Made by a program: the position numbers and the translations under genes. A stretch of DNA of 64,000 nucleotides from Parasedimentitalea huanghaiensis (GTDB lineage Bacteria > Pseudomonadota > Alphaproteobacteria > Rhodobacterales > Rhodobacteraceae). Positions 16,810 to 26,349 of this stretch are shown here, piece by piece. The notes beneath the pieces were generated by a model. It was not told the DNA's origin and searched no databases. It worked only from the letters and a program-made list of their open reading frames with translations. The stretch lies in contig NZ_WQLV01000007.1 of NCBI RefSeq assembly GCF_009753675.1, positions 124,001-188,000 on the forward strand. Direction: 5' to 3'. Each line of letters begins with the position of its first letter. Position 1 is the stretch's first letter.

Positions 16810-17921
16810 TCCAGCGCCGTCTTGAGACGAGCCATAGTGGCATCCACATCATAGAGCTTGTCCAGACCAAACAGGCCCAGTCGGAAAGTCTGGAAATCCC
16901 CGGGCTCGTCACATTGCAGCGGCACACCGGCGGCGATCTGCATACCCAAAGCGGCGAACTTCTTGCCGGTGCTGATCTCCGGATCACTGGTATAGCTAAC
17001 CACCACACCCGGTGCGCCAACCCCATCAGCAGCAACCGAGGTCACGCCTTTTTCCTTAAGCATGGCCCGCACGCCATTGCCTAGATCCCATTGCGCATCA
17101 CGCAGCTTGTCGAACCCATATTCCTTGGTCTCGGCCATGGTATCGCGGAAATCCTTGAGCGCATCAGTCGGCATGGTGGCGTGATAGGCATGGCCGCCGT
17201 TTTCATAGGCCTGCATGATGGTGCGCCACTGTTTCAGGTTGATGGCAAAACTGTCAGACTGTGTCTCGGCCATCCGGGCCTCTGCCCGTTCTGACAACAT
17301 CACCAGACCAGCACAGGGTGATGCCGACCAGCCCTTTTGCGGGGCCGAGATCAACACATCCACTCCGGTGCCTTTCATGTCAATCCAGGCGCAGCCCGAA
17401 GCGATGCAGTCCAGAACCATCAGCGCGCCAACTTCATGCGCAGCCTTGGCCATAGCTTTGACGTAAGTATCCGTCAGGATGACCCCAGCCGCCGTTTCCA
17501 CATGCGGCGCAAACACAATGCTCGGTTTCTTTTCTTTAATGGCCGCAATGACCTCGCCAATGGGTGCAGGAGCAAACGGTGACGGGCTAGTATTGCCGGT
17601 CTGACGCGCCTTCATCACTGTGGCAGATGAGGTCAGACCACCTGTTTCGAAGATCTGGCTCCAGCGATAGGAAAACCAACCATTGCGCACCACCAGCACG
17701 TCTTCGCCGCGTGCAAATTGACGGGCAACGGCCTCCATCGCATAGGTGCCCCCCCCTGGGATCACAGCCACGGCCTCGGCCTTGTAGACCTCTCTGAGCA
17801 TGGAATTGATATCCAGCATTACCTTCTGAAAGGTTTTAGACATGTGATTAAGCGAGCGGTCCGTGAAAACGACCGAAAATTCATCCATCCCATCCGGGTC
17901 GACAGTTTGCAAAAGTGCCAT
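16797..17921 (-). CDS. class V PLP aminotransferase (alanine/serine-glyoxylate aminotransferase family)
   Basis: 374 residues of fold-type I class V aminotransferase. Visible are PGGGTYAMEAVARQF (PLP phosphate loop), FAPHVETAAGVILTD, LDCIASG (Asp contacting the pyridine N) and SAPQKGWSASP with the Schiff-base Lys. Members transfer amino groups between Ala/Ser and glyoxylate or 2-oxoacids; specificity is uncertain. ATG 17921 is selected by a GGAGG 6 nt upstream. A C8 tract at 17749-17756 encodes the glycines of the PLP loop. It faces the Lrp pair and ilvC, suggesting amino-acid regulation, but it has its own promoter region. Confidence 0.88.
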   Translation of the reverse strand: MALLQTVDPDGMDEFSVVFTDRSLNHMSKTFQKVMLDINSMLREVYKAEAVAVIPGGGTYAMEAVARQFARGEDVLVVRNGWFSYRWSQIFETGGLTSSATVMKARQTGNTSPSPFAPAPIGEVIAAIKEKKPSIVFAPHVETAAGVILTDTYVKAMAKAAHEVGALMVLDCIASGCAWIDMKGTGVDVLISAPQKGWSASPCAGLVMLSERAEARMAETQSDSFAINLKQWRTIMQAYENGGHAYHATMPTDALKDFRDTMAETKEYGFDKLRDAQWDLGNGVRAMLKEKGVTSVAADGVGAPGVVVSYTSDPEISTGKKFAALGMQIAAGVPLQCDEPGDFQTFRLGLFGLDKLYDVDATMARLKTALDQVL

Positions 17922-18026
17922 TTCTGATCCTCCAAATAGCGTTGCACAATGGCTATCCTTCTGGGGGCAACTTAGCAAAGCCTTCTTTGGTCGGTACTGT
18001 TTGAAAGTGTATTTGCGAACAGCGGA

Positions 18027-18485
18027 TTACCCCAAAGGCCCCGGCCGCCTTTCTTCACTTAGCAGGACATTGGCCTCAACATCCCCCACCCCCGGCAAGG
18101 TCATCACCCGGCGGCGCAGCACTCGCTCAAAATCAGTAATGTCACGAGCAGTGACGCGCAGACGGTAGTCATACATGCCCAATACGTGCTCCACCGTCTG
18201 CACTTCGGGAATTGCGCTGACCGCGCGTTCAAAGTCATCCAGACTGACCCGCCCCTTGGTGGCCAATTTGATACCCAGAAACACAGTGACGCCAAAGCCA
18301 AGCTTTTCACGATCCAGATCCAGACGACGCCCGGCAATCACACCGCTGTCTTGCAACCGCTTAATTCGTCGCCATGTAGCGGGTTGGCTGAGCCCCAATT
18401 GGCGTCCTAAGGCCCCAGCCGACAAGTTAGCGTCCTGCGTCAATGCCAGCAGCAGTTTTTGATCGAACTCGTCGAGATCATTCAT
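18027..18485 (-). CDS. Lrp/AsnC family transcriptional regulator (second of a pair)
   Basis: 152 residues: N-terminal AsnC-type HTH (DEFDQKLLLALTQDANLSAGALGRQLGLSQPATWRRIKRL, about 5-50), then a RAM/ACT-like ligand and oligomerisation domain (about 65-145). The start codon overlaps the stop of the upstream Lrp gene by 4 bp (ATGA), so the two are co-translated. Such pairs may form hetero-oligomers sensing amino acids. Confidence 0.94.
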   Translation of the reverse strand: MNDLDEFDQKLLLALTQDANLSAGALGRQLGLSQPATWRRIKRLQDSGVIAGRRLDLDREKLGFGVTVFLGIKLATKGRVSLDDFERAVSAIPEVQTVEHVLGMYDYRLRVTARDITDFERVLRRRVMTLPGVGDVEANVLLSEERRPGPLG

Positions 18486-18937
18486 AGCGGCAGCCCTTCA
18501 TCACTTTTGATCCGGGCCACATGCATCAGAGCCTCGATGTCAGCGATATGCGGTAGGGTCAGGATCCCCGCACGATAGATCTGCTGATAATGGGCCATAT
18601 CCCGCGCTATGACGGACAGGCGCACATCCACCCGGCCCAGAAAGGTTTGGATTTCGATCACTTCGGGAATGCCGCGTGCTGCCTCGATAAAATCATCAAA
18701 AGCGCGCGTCTGAGTCTTGTCCAGTGTCACCCGCAGGCTGACCTCGACTGCGTAACCAAGCGCCCGCCAGTTGATAACCGCCTGCTGGCCGCGCAGCACA
18801 CCTGTTTCACGCAGCTTGTCCAACCGGCGGGTCAGGCGCGAGGTTGAGACACCCAAACGGTCCCCAAGTTCGGGAATCGACTGGGCGGGATCACTTTGTA
18901 GGTTGCGCAGAATTCGTCGATCCAGGTCATCAAGCAT
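18482..18937 (-). CDS. Lrp/AsnC family transcriptional regulator (first of a pair)
   Basis: 151 residues with the HTH (LDDLDRRILRNLQSDPAQSIPELGDRLGVSTSRLTRRLDKL) and a C-terminal RAM domain. It is divergent from ilvC across 131 bp, so it is well placed to control branched-chain amino acid synthesis, although no binding site was identified with certainty. Confidence 0.94.
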   Translation of the reverse strand: MLDDLDRRILRNLQSDPAQSIPELGDRLGVSTSRLTRRLDKLRETGVLRGQQAVINWRALGYAVEVSLRVTLDKTQTRAFDDFIEAARGIPEVIEIQTFLGRVDVRLSVIARDMAHYQQIYRAGILTLPHIADIEALMHVARIKSDEGLPL

Positions 18938-19035
18938 GATTCAGTCGATATACCGACAATTAGCGGATGAATAGTGCAAAAATTCCCACTAATACCTCAA
19001 CAATGCTCTCGAACCTTGTGGGCATATCACTATGA

Positions 19036-20091
<1,056 letters not shown>

Positions 20092-20130
20092 GGATTGCGG
20101 GTCTAGGCCCGCATTCAACTTGAATACCCA

Positions 20131-20158
20131 GGGCGTCCCCGACCGGGGCGCCCTTTTT
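20131..20158 (+). terminator. Rho-independent terminator of ilvC
   Basis: GGGCGTCCCC and GGGGCGCCC pair around GACC and are followed by TTTTT, 40 bp after the ilvC stop. Confidence 0.88.
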
Positions 20159-20174
20159 CTCTGGAGAACCAAAT

Positions 20175-21089
20175 ATGACTGCGCCTGTTGGAATGATGAA
20201 CTGGGTCAAGCTGTTGAGCCTTGGCCTGATTTGGGGCGCGTCTTTCATGTTTATTTCGGTGGCGCTGCGCGACTTGGGACCTCTGACCATCGTGGCTGGA
20301 CGTGTTGGACTGGGTGCAATTGTCCTGCTGATCATCGTTCAACTCAAGGGCATTGGCCTGCCTGACTGGCGCAACAACACAGGACAACGTGTTTGGGCTG
20401 CAGCTCTTGCCATGGGTTTTTTCTCCAGCGCCATGCCGTTTGCCCTGCTGAGTTGGGGGCAAAAATACGTCGCCAGCGGGTTCGCGGGGGTTTGCATGGC
20501 CGTGGTGCCTCTATTTGTCCTGCCATTGGCGCATTTTCTGGTGCCAGGCGAACGGTTGACCTTACAACGCGGCATCAGCTTCCTGGTTGGCTTTGCTGGA
20601 GTTGTTGTGCTGATTGGACTGGATGCTTTTAAACTGGTTGGCAGCGATTTTGAGGCCCTGGCTAGAGTTGCCTGCCTTGGTGCAGCTCTTTGTTATGCCT
20701 TCGGGGCAATCATAACCCGATTGTGCCCCAAAACAGATATGCTTTCCCTCTCTGCCGCTGCTCTGCTTTCGGCAACAGTTATGATCCTGCCTTTTGCACT
20801 GATCCTCGAAGGTGTCCCACAAATGCCATCTGCACTGTCTTTGGCGGCTATTTTGTATTTGGGTCTGCTCCCAACTGCCTTGGCACAGGTTTTGCTGGTA
20901 CAGGTTATTCGGGACGCAGGCCCGAGTTTTATGTCCTTGGTGAACTATCAGTTGCCCGTTTGGTCGGTGCTGTTTGGTGTTGTGCTGTTGAATGAAATCC
21001 TGCCACCTCAGCTCTATGTGTCACTCGCGCTGATCTTAGGTGGGTTACTCCTCAGCAAGAAACGCCGCAGAGCCATCGTCGCCACCTGA
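20175..21089 (+). CDS. DMT superfamily (EamA) transporter, copy 1
   Basis: 304-residue inner-membrane protein with ten predicted helices in two EamA repeats; conserved patterns LGLIWGASFMFISVALRDLGP, SAMPFALLSWGQKYV and NYQLPVWSVLFGVVLLNE. Members export amino acids or other metabolites. GGAG precedes the ATG. It follows ilvC after a terminator, and is a tandem paralogue of the next gene. Confidence 0.9.
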   Translation: MTAPVGMMNWVKLLSLGLIWGASFMFISVALRDLGPLTIVAGRVGLGAIVLLIIVQLKGIGLPDWRNNTGQRVWAAALAMGFFSSAMPFALLSWGQKYVASGFAGVCMAVVPLFVLPLAHFLVPGERLTLQRGISFLVGFAGVVVLIGLDAFKLVGSDFEALARVACLGAALCYAFGAIITRLCPKTDMLSLSAAALLSATVMILPFALILEGVPQMPSALSLAAILYLGLLPTALAQVLLVQVIRDAGPSFMSLVNYQLPVWSVLFGVVLLNEILPPQLYVSLALILGGLLLSKKRRRAIVAT

Positions 21090-21181
21090 AAAAGCCAACA
21101 CTTCGACCCAGCACGAAGGGATGGCAATTGACCCTGCCCACACTTTGACCTCATGTACCTGCACACCCGCGAGGAGCACAC

Positions 21182-22138
21182 ATGACTGATATCACTGGGC
21201 GACATTGGCTAATGGTCGCTATTCTGGGCCTGACCTGGGGTGGGACATTTCTGGTGATTGAGATCGCGCTGCGCGGCATCACACCGTTTTGGCTGGCCGC
21301 GGCCCGGATTACCCTTGGTGCGCTCTTTACCACTGCTATTTGGCAGTTTCGCGGTGGCAAGCTGTTTTCTGCGCCCCCTGCCCCGTCCAACAAAATTGCT
21401 CTATGCGCCCTTGGACTTCTCAGTTCAGCACTTCCGTTCATTCTGCTGAACTGGGGACAGCAATATGTTACCTCTGGTTTCGCCGGGGTGTCGATGGCCT
21501 CAGTGGCCCTGATCGTGCTTCCCTTGGCACATTTCTTTGTTCCGGGGGAACGGCTGACATGGCGCCGGGCCCTGGGGTTTATCATTGGCTTTGTTGGGGT
21601 TGGCATCCTGATCGGTGGTCAGGCCTTTAGCTCGAATGGAGCTGAGCTAGAACTGTTCGGACGAATTGCCTGCATGAGTGCAGCCTGTTGCTACGCCTTC
21701 AGCTCAATTTTGATACGGCGGATGCCCAAAATCGATCCTATTGGAATGACAGCCGTTCTTTTGATCATTGGCGCCATGGTGGTCATCCCCTTGGCGCTGC
21801 TCGTCGAAGGCCTGCCACCAATGGTAGATGGGAAGACATTGATCGCAACAGCCTTTCTCGGCCTGATCCCGACCGCAGCGGCCAGTATTTTGCGGGTTTC
21901 GGTCGTGCGCAGCGCAGGACCGGTGTTCATGTCCTTGGTAAGCTATCAGGTGCCGGTTTGGTCGGTGCTGTTGGGCACCCTATTCCTAGCAGAACCGTTG
22001 CCCAGTGCAATGGTATGGGCGCTGGCGCTGATCCTGTGCGGAATGGGGCTCAGCCAATACGGCGCACTGATGCGACTGTTTGGGCGCACACAACCAACAG
22101 CCAGCGTTACCCAACATATTGAGCGGAAAAGCCTCTAG
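21182..22138 (+). CDS. DMT superfamily (EamA) transporter, copy 2
   Basis: 318 residues, ten-helix EamA arrangement. It shares with the preceding gene [35 protein letters not shown] and [15 protein letters not shown], so the pair arose by tandem duplication and diverged. GAGGAG precedes the ATG. Its stop overlaps the convergent glmM gene by 4 bp. Substrate unknown. Confidence 0.9.
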   Translation: MTDITGRHWLMVAILGLTWGGTFLVIEIALRGITPFWLAAARITLGALFTTAIWQFRGGKLFSAPPAPSNKIALCALGLLSSALPFILLNWGQQYVTSGFAGVSMASVALIVLPLAHFFVPGERLTWRRALGFIIGFVGVGILIGGQAFSSNGAELELFGRIACMSAACCYAFSSILIRRMPKIDPIGMTAVLLIIGAMVVIPLALLVEGLPPMVDGKTLIATAFLGLIPTAAASILRVSVVRSAGPVFMSLVSYQVPVWSVLLGTLFLAEPLPSAMVWALALILCGMGLSQYGALMRLFGRTQPTASVTQHIERKSL

Positions 22139-23481
22139 GTCGTCACCGCAGAGGTGACCGCATCGACAACTGAATCCACAGTTTTGCTCAGCAAAGCTTC
22201 GTCCTCGCATTCAGCCATCACCCGGATCAGCGGCTCGGTCCCCGACTTGCGGATCAGCAATCGCCCCTGCCCGTTCAACACCTGTTCAGCGGTCTGGATG
22301 GCGTCTTGCACCAGTTCCGCCTCAAGTGGGGTTTGCCCCGCTTTGAAACGGACATTCTTCAGCAGCTGCGGCACTGGCTGGAACTGTTCTGCCAACAGCG
22401 AGGCCTTCTGCTCAGAGCGCACCATCTCAGCCAGGAAATGCAGCCCGGCCATCAACCCATCTCCAGTGGTCGCATAATCGGACATCACGATATGGCCGGA
22501 TTGCTCGCCGCCCAGATTAAAGCCGCCGCTGCGCATTCGCTCGACCACATAGCGGTCGCCTACAGCTGAACGTTCCAACCCAATTCCTTGATCATTCAGG
22601 AATCGCTCAAGACCCAGGTTGGACATCACGGTGGAGACCAGTGCACCGCCCGTCAACAAACCCTGTTCGGCCCAACGCGAAGCCAAAAGCCCCATCAACT
22701 GATCACCGTCCGCCACTTTCCCGTTTTCGTCGATCAGAATGACCCGATCGGCATCCCCATCAAGACAGATCCCAACGTGGGCACCATGGGCAACCACGGC
22801 CTCGGCGGCGGTTTGCGGCTTGGTGGACCCACAGCCATCATTGATATTCACACCATCCGGCGAAACTCCGATTGGCACCACTTCGGCGCCCAGTTCCCAC
22901 AGGATTTCAGGCGCAGCACGATAGGCTGCACCATTGGCGCAATCGATCACCACCTTCAGCCCATCAAAGCGGATATCCTTGGGCAGTGAGCTTTTGACCC
23001 GTTCACCGTAGCGAAAGCGCGCATCATCAATCCGCTTGGCCCGGCCAATATTTTCGGTTTGAGCGGGCTCAACCCCGGCTTCTATCAGCGCCTCCAATTC
23101 CAGTTCCGCACTGTCCGATAATTTGAACCCATCCGGGCCAAAAAACTTGATGCCGTTGTCTTCAGCCGGGTTGTGACTGGCTGAAATCATCACCCCAAGA
23201 TCGGCCCGCATGGACCGTGTCATCAAACCCACAGCCGGGGTTGGTACCGGCCCCATCAACAGTACATTCATGCCCGTTGATGTCAGCCCTGCGGTCAATG
23301 CACTTTCGAACATATAGCCAGACAACCGCGTATCTTTTCCGATCACCACTCGGTGCACACCCGAGGCATCTCTGCGGAAATAACGCCCAACAGCGGCGCC
23401 GATACGCAGCGCCATTTCAGCGGTCATGGGGTGAATATTGGCGGTGCCACGCACGCCGTCAGTACCGAATAGTTTGCGCAT
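22135..23481 (-). CDS. glmM: phosphoglucosamine mutase
   Basis: Interconverts glucosamine-6-P and glucosamine-1-P for UDP-GlcNAc, hence peptidoglycan and lipopolysaccharide. 448 residues, normal length. The N-terminal [13 protein letters not shown], the phosphoserine loop ISASHNP (Ser102), the metal loop DGDADRV and the C-terminal phosphate loop [12 protein letters not shown] are all present. It precedes folP with a 21-bp gap, in the same order as, but opposite arrangement to, the enterobacterial folP-glmM operon; here folB-folP-glmM read in one direction. Confidence 0.98.
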   Translation of the reverse strand: MRKLFGTDGVRGTANIHPMTAEMALRIGAAVGRYFRRDASGVHRVVIGKDTRLSGYMFESALTAGLTSTGMNVLLMGPVPTPAVGLMTRSMRADLGVMISASHNPAEDNGIKFFGPDGFKLSDSAELELEALIEAGVEPAQTENIGRAKRIDDARFRYGERVKSSLPKDIRFDGLKVVIDCANGAAYRAAPEILWELGAEVVPIGVSPDGVNINDGCGSTKPQTAAEAVVAHGAHVGICLDGDADRVILIDENGKVADGDQLMGLLASRWAEQGLLTGGALVSTVMSNLGLERFLNDQGIGLERSAVGDRYVVERMRSGGFNLGGEQSGHIVMSDYATTGDGLMAGLHFLAEMVRSEQKASLLAEQFQPVPQLLKNVRFKAGQTPLEAELVQDAIQTAEQVLNGQGRLLIRKSGTEPLIRVMAECEDEALLSKTVDSVVDAVTSAVTT

Positions 23482-23502
23482 ATTGGTCTTTCTTTTCAGG
23501 TC

Positions 23503-24498
23503 TTAACGAACAGCTTGCCAAAGGCGAATGGCCTGCGCTGTTGCCGCGACATCATGCACCCGTAGGAATTGCACGCCTTGGGCCAGTGCCGCAAGCCCCA
23601 CCGCAATTGACCCCGGCGCCCGCGCGGTCGCCTGCGGTTCTTTGCCGATTGTGCCGATAAATCCCTTACGCGACACACCTAGTAGAATGGGACAGCCTAG
23701 CCCATGAAACAAAGCAATACCCTGCAGCAGAGCTTGGTTATGCTCAAGTGTTTTGCCAAACCCGATACCCGGATCAATAACAATCTGATCACGCAAGACG
23801 CCAATGGCTTCCAACCGCTCTATCTGGGCAGACAAAAAGTCATAAACGTCGAGCAGGACGTTTTCATAGCTGGGATCCTGCTGCATCGTCGCCGGATCGC
23901 CCTGTGCGTGCATCACACAGACGGGCACCCCTGCTGCAGCCGCGACCGGTCCCAACTCCGGGTCAAAAGTGAACCCGGAAACGTCATTCACCAGATTAGC
24001 GCCCGCCTCCAACGTTGCAGCTGCAACGCCAGACTTTCTTGTATCGATCGAGATTGGTACGTCGCTGACCTCACGCAGAGCTCGAATTACGGGTGCGGTA
24101 CGAGTGATCTCTTCACTTTCGGGAACAAGAACCGCCCCGGGACGTGTAGATTCACCGCCAATATCTATTAGGTCAGCACCTTGCTCAACCATTTGCAGCG
24201 CGGCTTGAACTGCTACACTTGGATCATCATGATCACCGCCATCAGAGAAACTGTCGGGCGTCACGTTGAGAATTCCCACAACTTGTGGCTGGCTCAGATC
24301 CAATCCGGCAAAGGTAGGGCGATGGCCAGACAGGCGGCGCAGAACAACGTCAGGTACCAACCCAGCTGGTATGATATGAGATGGTGTGTCACGGCTAAGC
24401 ACTTCAGCATGACTGAACCACAGTGTTCCCCCGGCCAGCTCAACCGCGCCTTCTGGACGGGCCTCGCCATGTTGAACAAGGGGACGGTAATAGGTCAT
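23503..24498 (-). CDS. folP: dihydropteroate synthase
   Basis: Condenses p-aminobenzoate with hydroxymethyl-dihydropterin pyrophosphate in folate synthesis; sulfonamide target. 331 residues, longer than typical (~280) because of about 60 extra N-terminal residues. Signatures: GILNVTPDSFSDGG, DIGGESTRPGA, NDVSG and the terminal GVSRKGFIG. The ATG overlaps the folB stop (ATGA), so the two are translationally coupled. Confidence 0.96.
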   Translation of the reverse strand: MTYYRPLVQHGEARPEGAVELAGGTLWFSHAEVLSRDTPSHIIPAGLVPDVVLRRLSGHRPTFAGLDLSQPQVVGILNVTPDSFSDGGDHDDPSVAVQAALQMVEQGADLIDIGGESTRPGAVLVPESEEITRTAPVIRALREVSDVPISIDTRKSGVAAATLEAGANLVNDVSGFTFDPELGPVAAAAGVPVCVMHAQGDPATMQQDPSYENVLLDVYDFLSAQIERLEAIGVLRDQIVIDPGIGFGKTLEHNQALLQGIALFHGLGCPILLGVSRKGFIGTIGKEPQATARAPGSIAVGLAALAQGVQFLRVHDVAATAQAIRLWQAVR

Positions 24499-25415
24499 AG
24501 CTCGACCTGTGTCTCAGCAATCGCGCGCACTGGTACGCCCGAGGTTCCGGGCAATTCTGCACCAATCACCATCATTTCTCCGGCCTCTAGCAGGGTGGCG
24601 AACCACGCCGCAAGCTCTACTGGCTCAGAGGGCGGCACTGACGGGCCATCCACCGCATCAAGAACAATTTTGGACGGTGCCCAGACACTGATCTGGCCAT
24701 TCTTCATTGCCCAGTCCAGCTCGGTACGGGTCGCCACAACGACACAGCGGTCATCGCGCGCGGCCAGACGCCAGGCATTTTGTTCAATGGCCAACAAATC
24801 AATCCGCCGTTCCGTCATCCCATGCCCGGTGCGTGGCACCGCGAGTTCATGCGCACCAACACAAAGGATCAGTGGTCGCTCGCGCGATTGCATCTGGTCG
24901 ATCCAACCACGCAGATTACCGCTATCCACCGCAGCATTCCCTAGGTACAACAACCTCGGGTGTGGGCGCTCCTCAACTTCGGTGTTGTGCAGCAATTGAT
25001 GCCGTGCGCGGACAATCTCAACGCCCAACGCACCCGAGCCGCGATCCAGTTTCTCAATCCGAACAAAAACCCGCACGGCCTGAGGTTCCAGTAAAATTCG
25101 ATCGGCGATCCGTTCAGCAAGTGTTTCCAGAAGATTCAGACGTTCTTCTGACAGTTCATGGGCGATGGCCTCGGTTACTTTGTCGTAGGATAGAATACGA
25201 TCAACGTCATCGTCGACGTCATCGGGCAATGGTTCAACTTCGACCACGACATTAAAGCTGATACGCTGTGTATTTCCGCGCTCCGCTTGAAAGGCACCAA
25301 TTTCGACCTCAACGATGTGGTCGCGCAGGGAAATTCGGTCTAACGCCTGATCAGTTGCTGTTGCCGCAGCCCTCTCGGAAGGATGTGCAAAAGCAAGGGG
25401 GATTTCTGAATTCAT
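24495..25415 (-). CDS. folB: dihydroneopterin aldolase with a long C-terminal extra domain
   Basis: 306 residues against about 120 for ordinary FolB. Residues 25-140 form the aldolase domain (ISLRDHIVEVEIGAFQAER, SYDKVTEAI, NLLETLAERIADRIL, VFVRIEKLDRG), which cleaves dihydroneopterin to hydroxymethyl-dihydropterin. Residues about 150-306 are a second domain: PLILCVGAHELAV, IDLLAIEQNAWRLAA, VWAPSKIVLDAV and ELAAWFATLLEAGEMMVIGAE. That order resembles a small amino-acid-kinase-fold protein (MfnE-like); this is inference, and the usual SDSLAAW reads EPVELAAW. ATG 25415 chosen; a longer GTG/ATG start exists. First gene of folB-folP-glmM. Confidence 0.87.
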   Translation of the reverse strand: MNSEIPLAFAHPSERAAATATDQALDRISLRDHIVEVEIGAFQAERGNTQRISFNVVVEVEPLPDDVDDDVDRILSYDKVTEAIAHELSEERLNLLETLAERIADRILLEPQAVRVFVRIEKLDRGSGALGVEIVRARHQLLHNTEVEERPHPRLLYLGNAAVDSGNLRGWIDQMQSRERPLILCVGAHELAVPRTGHGMTERRIDLLAIEQNAWRLAARDDRCVVVATRTELDWAMKNGQISVWAPSKIVLDAVDGPSVPPSEPVELAAWFATLLEAGEMMVIGAELPGTSGVPVRAIAETQVEL

Positions 25416-25532
25416 AGGGTCGCGCCTTTGGCTGGCAGTGGGAGAGCTAGGTCTCACAGTCTAGAACATACGCCCACTGATAACAGCCCGACATACGCCA
25501 CACCAGTGTCCAAAAACGGCGATGGAAAAAGG

Positions 25533-26174
25533 TTAGTCGCTAGACGCGGTACGATAACGCTCATCACGATAGAACAGATGCACTCCAATTTGCGCAGTAT
25601 TCGTAAACGTTCGGCTCCAACGTGGCCGAACTGCTGTGGTGTGATAGTAGGTGGCGCCTTCTGTCAGCTCCTGCGCGTTTCCGTCCAATACGGCTCGGGC
25701 AACCTTGGCAACCCGTTCGTAGGACTGGCGCTCACCAATCGCTTCTGAACGACCGTCGCATGTGTAACTGAACTGGCACTGATGACGACGGCCAGTTCCT
25801 TGCTTGATAACACCGCAAACACTGTTGGGGAACTGCGCACTCGCGACCCTGTTCATGACCACTTCGGCAACCGCAAATTGCCCTTTTACGGTTTCTCCGC
25901 GTGCTTCAAAATACAGGGTTTGGGCAAGACATTCAAAATTAGCATCACCACTGGCTGCAGGCTGGGAATCCAGCCAAGCCGTTGTGTAGGTTATGGGTTC
26001 AACCTTGGCAGGTTTCCTGCCAAAAAATAGAAACCCACGCTGACGCCGTTTAGGCGCAGCAGCCGACGCCGACTGATCCCTCTGGAACAGGCGAGCAAAC
26101 CCCGTTTCTGCGGGGGTAACGTCGGGCATTGCCAAAGATGCCACTAGAAAAGCGGCAAAAGCAAAAGTTCTCAT
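25533..26174 (-). CDS. SleB-type cell wall hydrolase
   Basis: 213 residues with a signal peptide (residues 1 to about 23), a basic linker (KRRQRGFLFFGRKP) and a Hydrolase_2/SleB domain from about residue 80: ECLAQTLYFEARGE (catalytic Glu in the YFEARGE motif), AVAEVVMNRV, QCQFSYTCDG. Predicted periplasmic muralytic transglycosylase or amidase. ATG 26174 is taken since the hydrophobic signal starts there; a TTG seven codons upstream is unlikely. Confidence 0.9.
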   Translation of the reverse strand: MRTFAFAAFLVASLAMPDVTPAETGFARLFQRDQSASAAAPKRRQRGFLFFGRKPAKVEPITYTTAWLDSQPAASGDANFECLAQTLYFEARGETVKGQFAVAEVVMNRVASAQFPNSVCGVIKQGTGRRHQCQFSYTCDGRSEAIGERQSYERVAKVARAVLDGNAQELTEGATYYHTTAVRPRWSRTFTNTAQIGVHLFYRDERYRTASSD

Positions 26175-26349
26175 GTCAGATACCCCAGGTACCAAATGGT
26201 CGCGCCAACCAGCTAAATTCTGCGCGCTGATGGTCTACCCCAGAACAGCGCAAAGGTCCAGTTTTCGCGAATTTTGCAACCCTAATCTGAGAGTTAAGGG
26301 ACTGTTTATCAGCAAAACTGCCCTTTAACCTTTGACGCAACCGCAAGAT

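Noticed and set aside
20175-22138. Recent duplication of the two DMT genes
   Set aside because: They share motifs but differ through most of their length, so the duplication is old and not notable.
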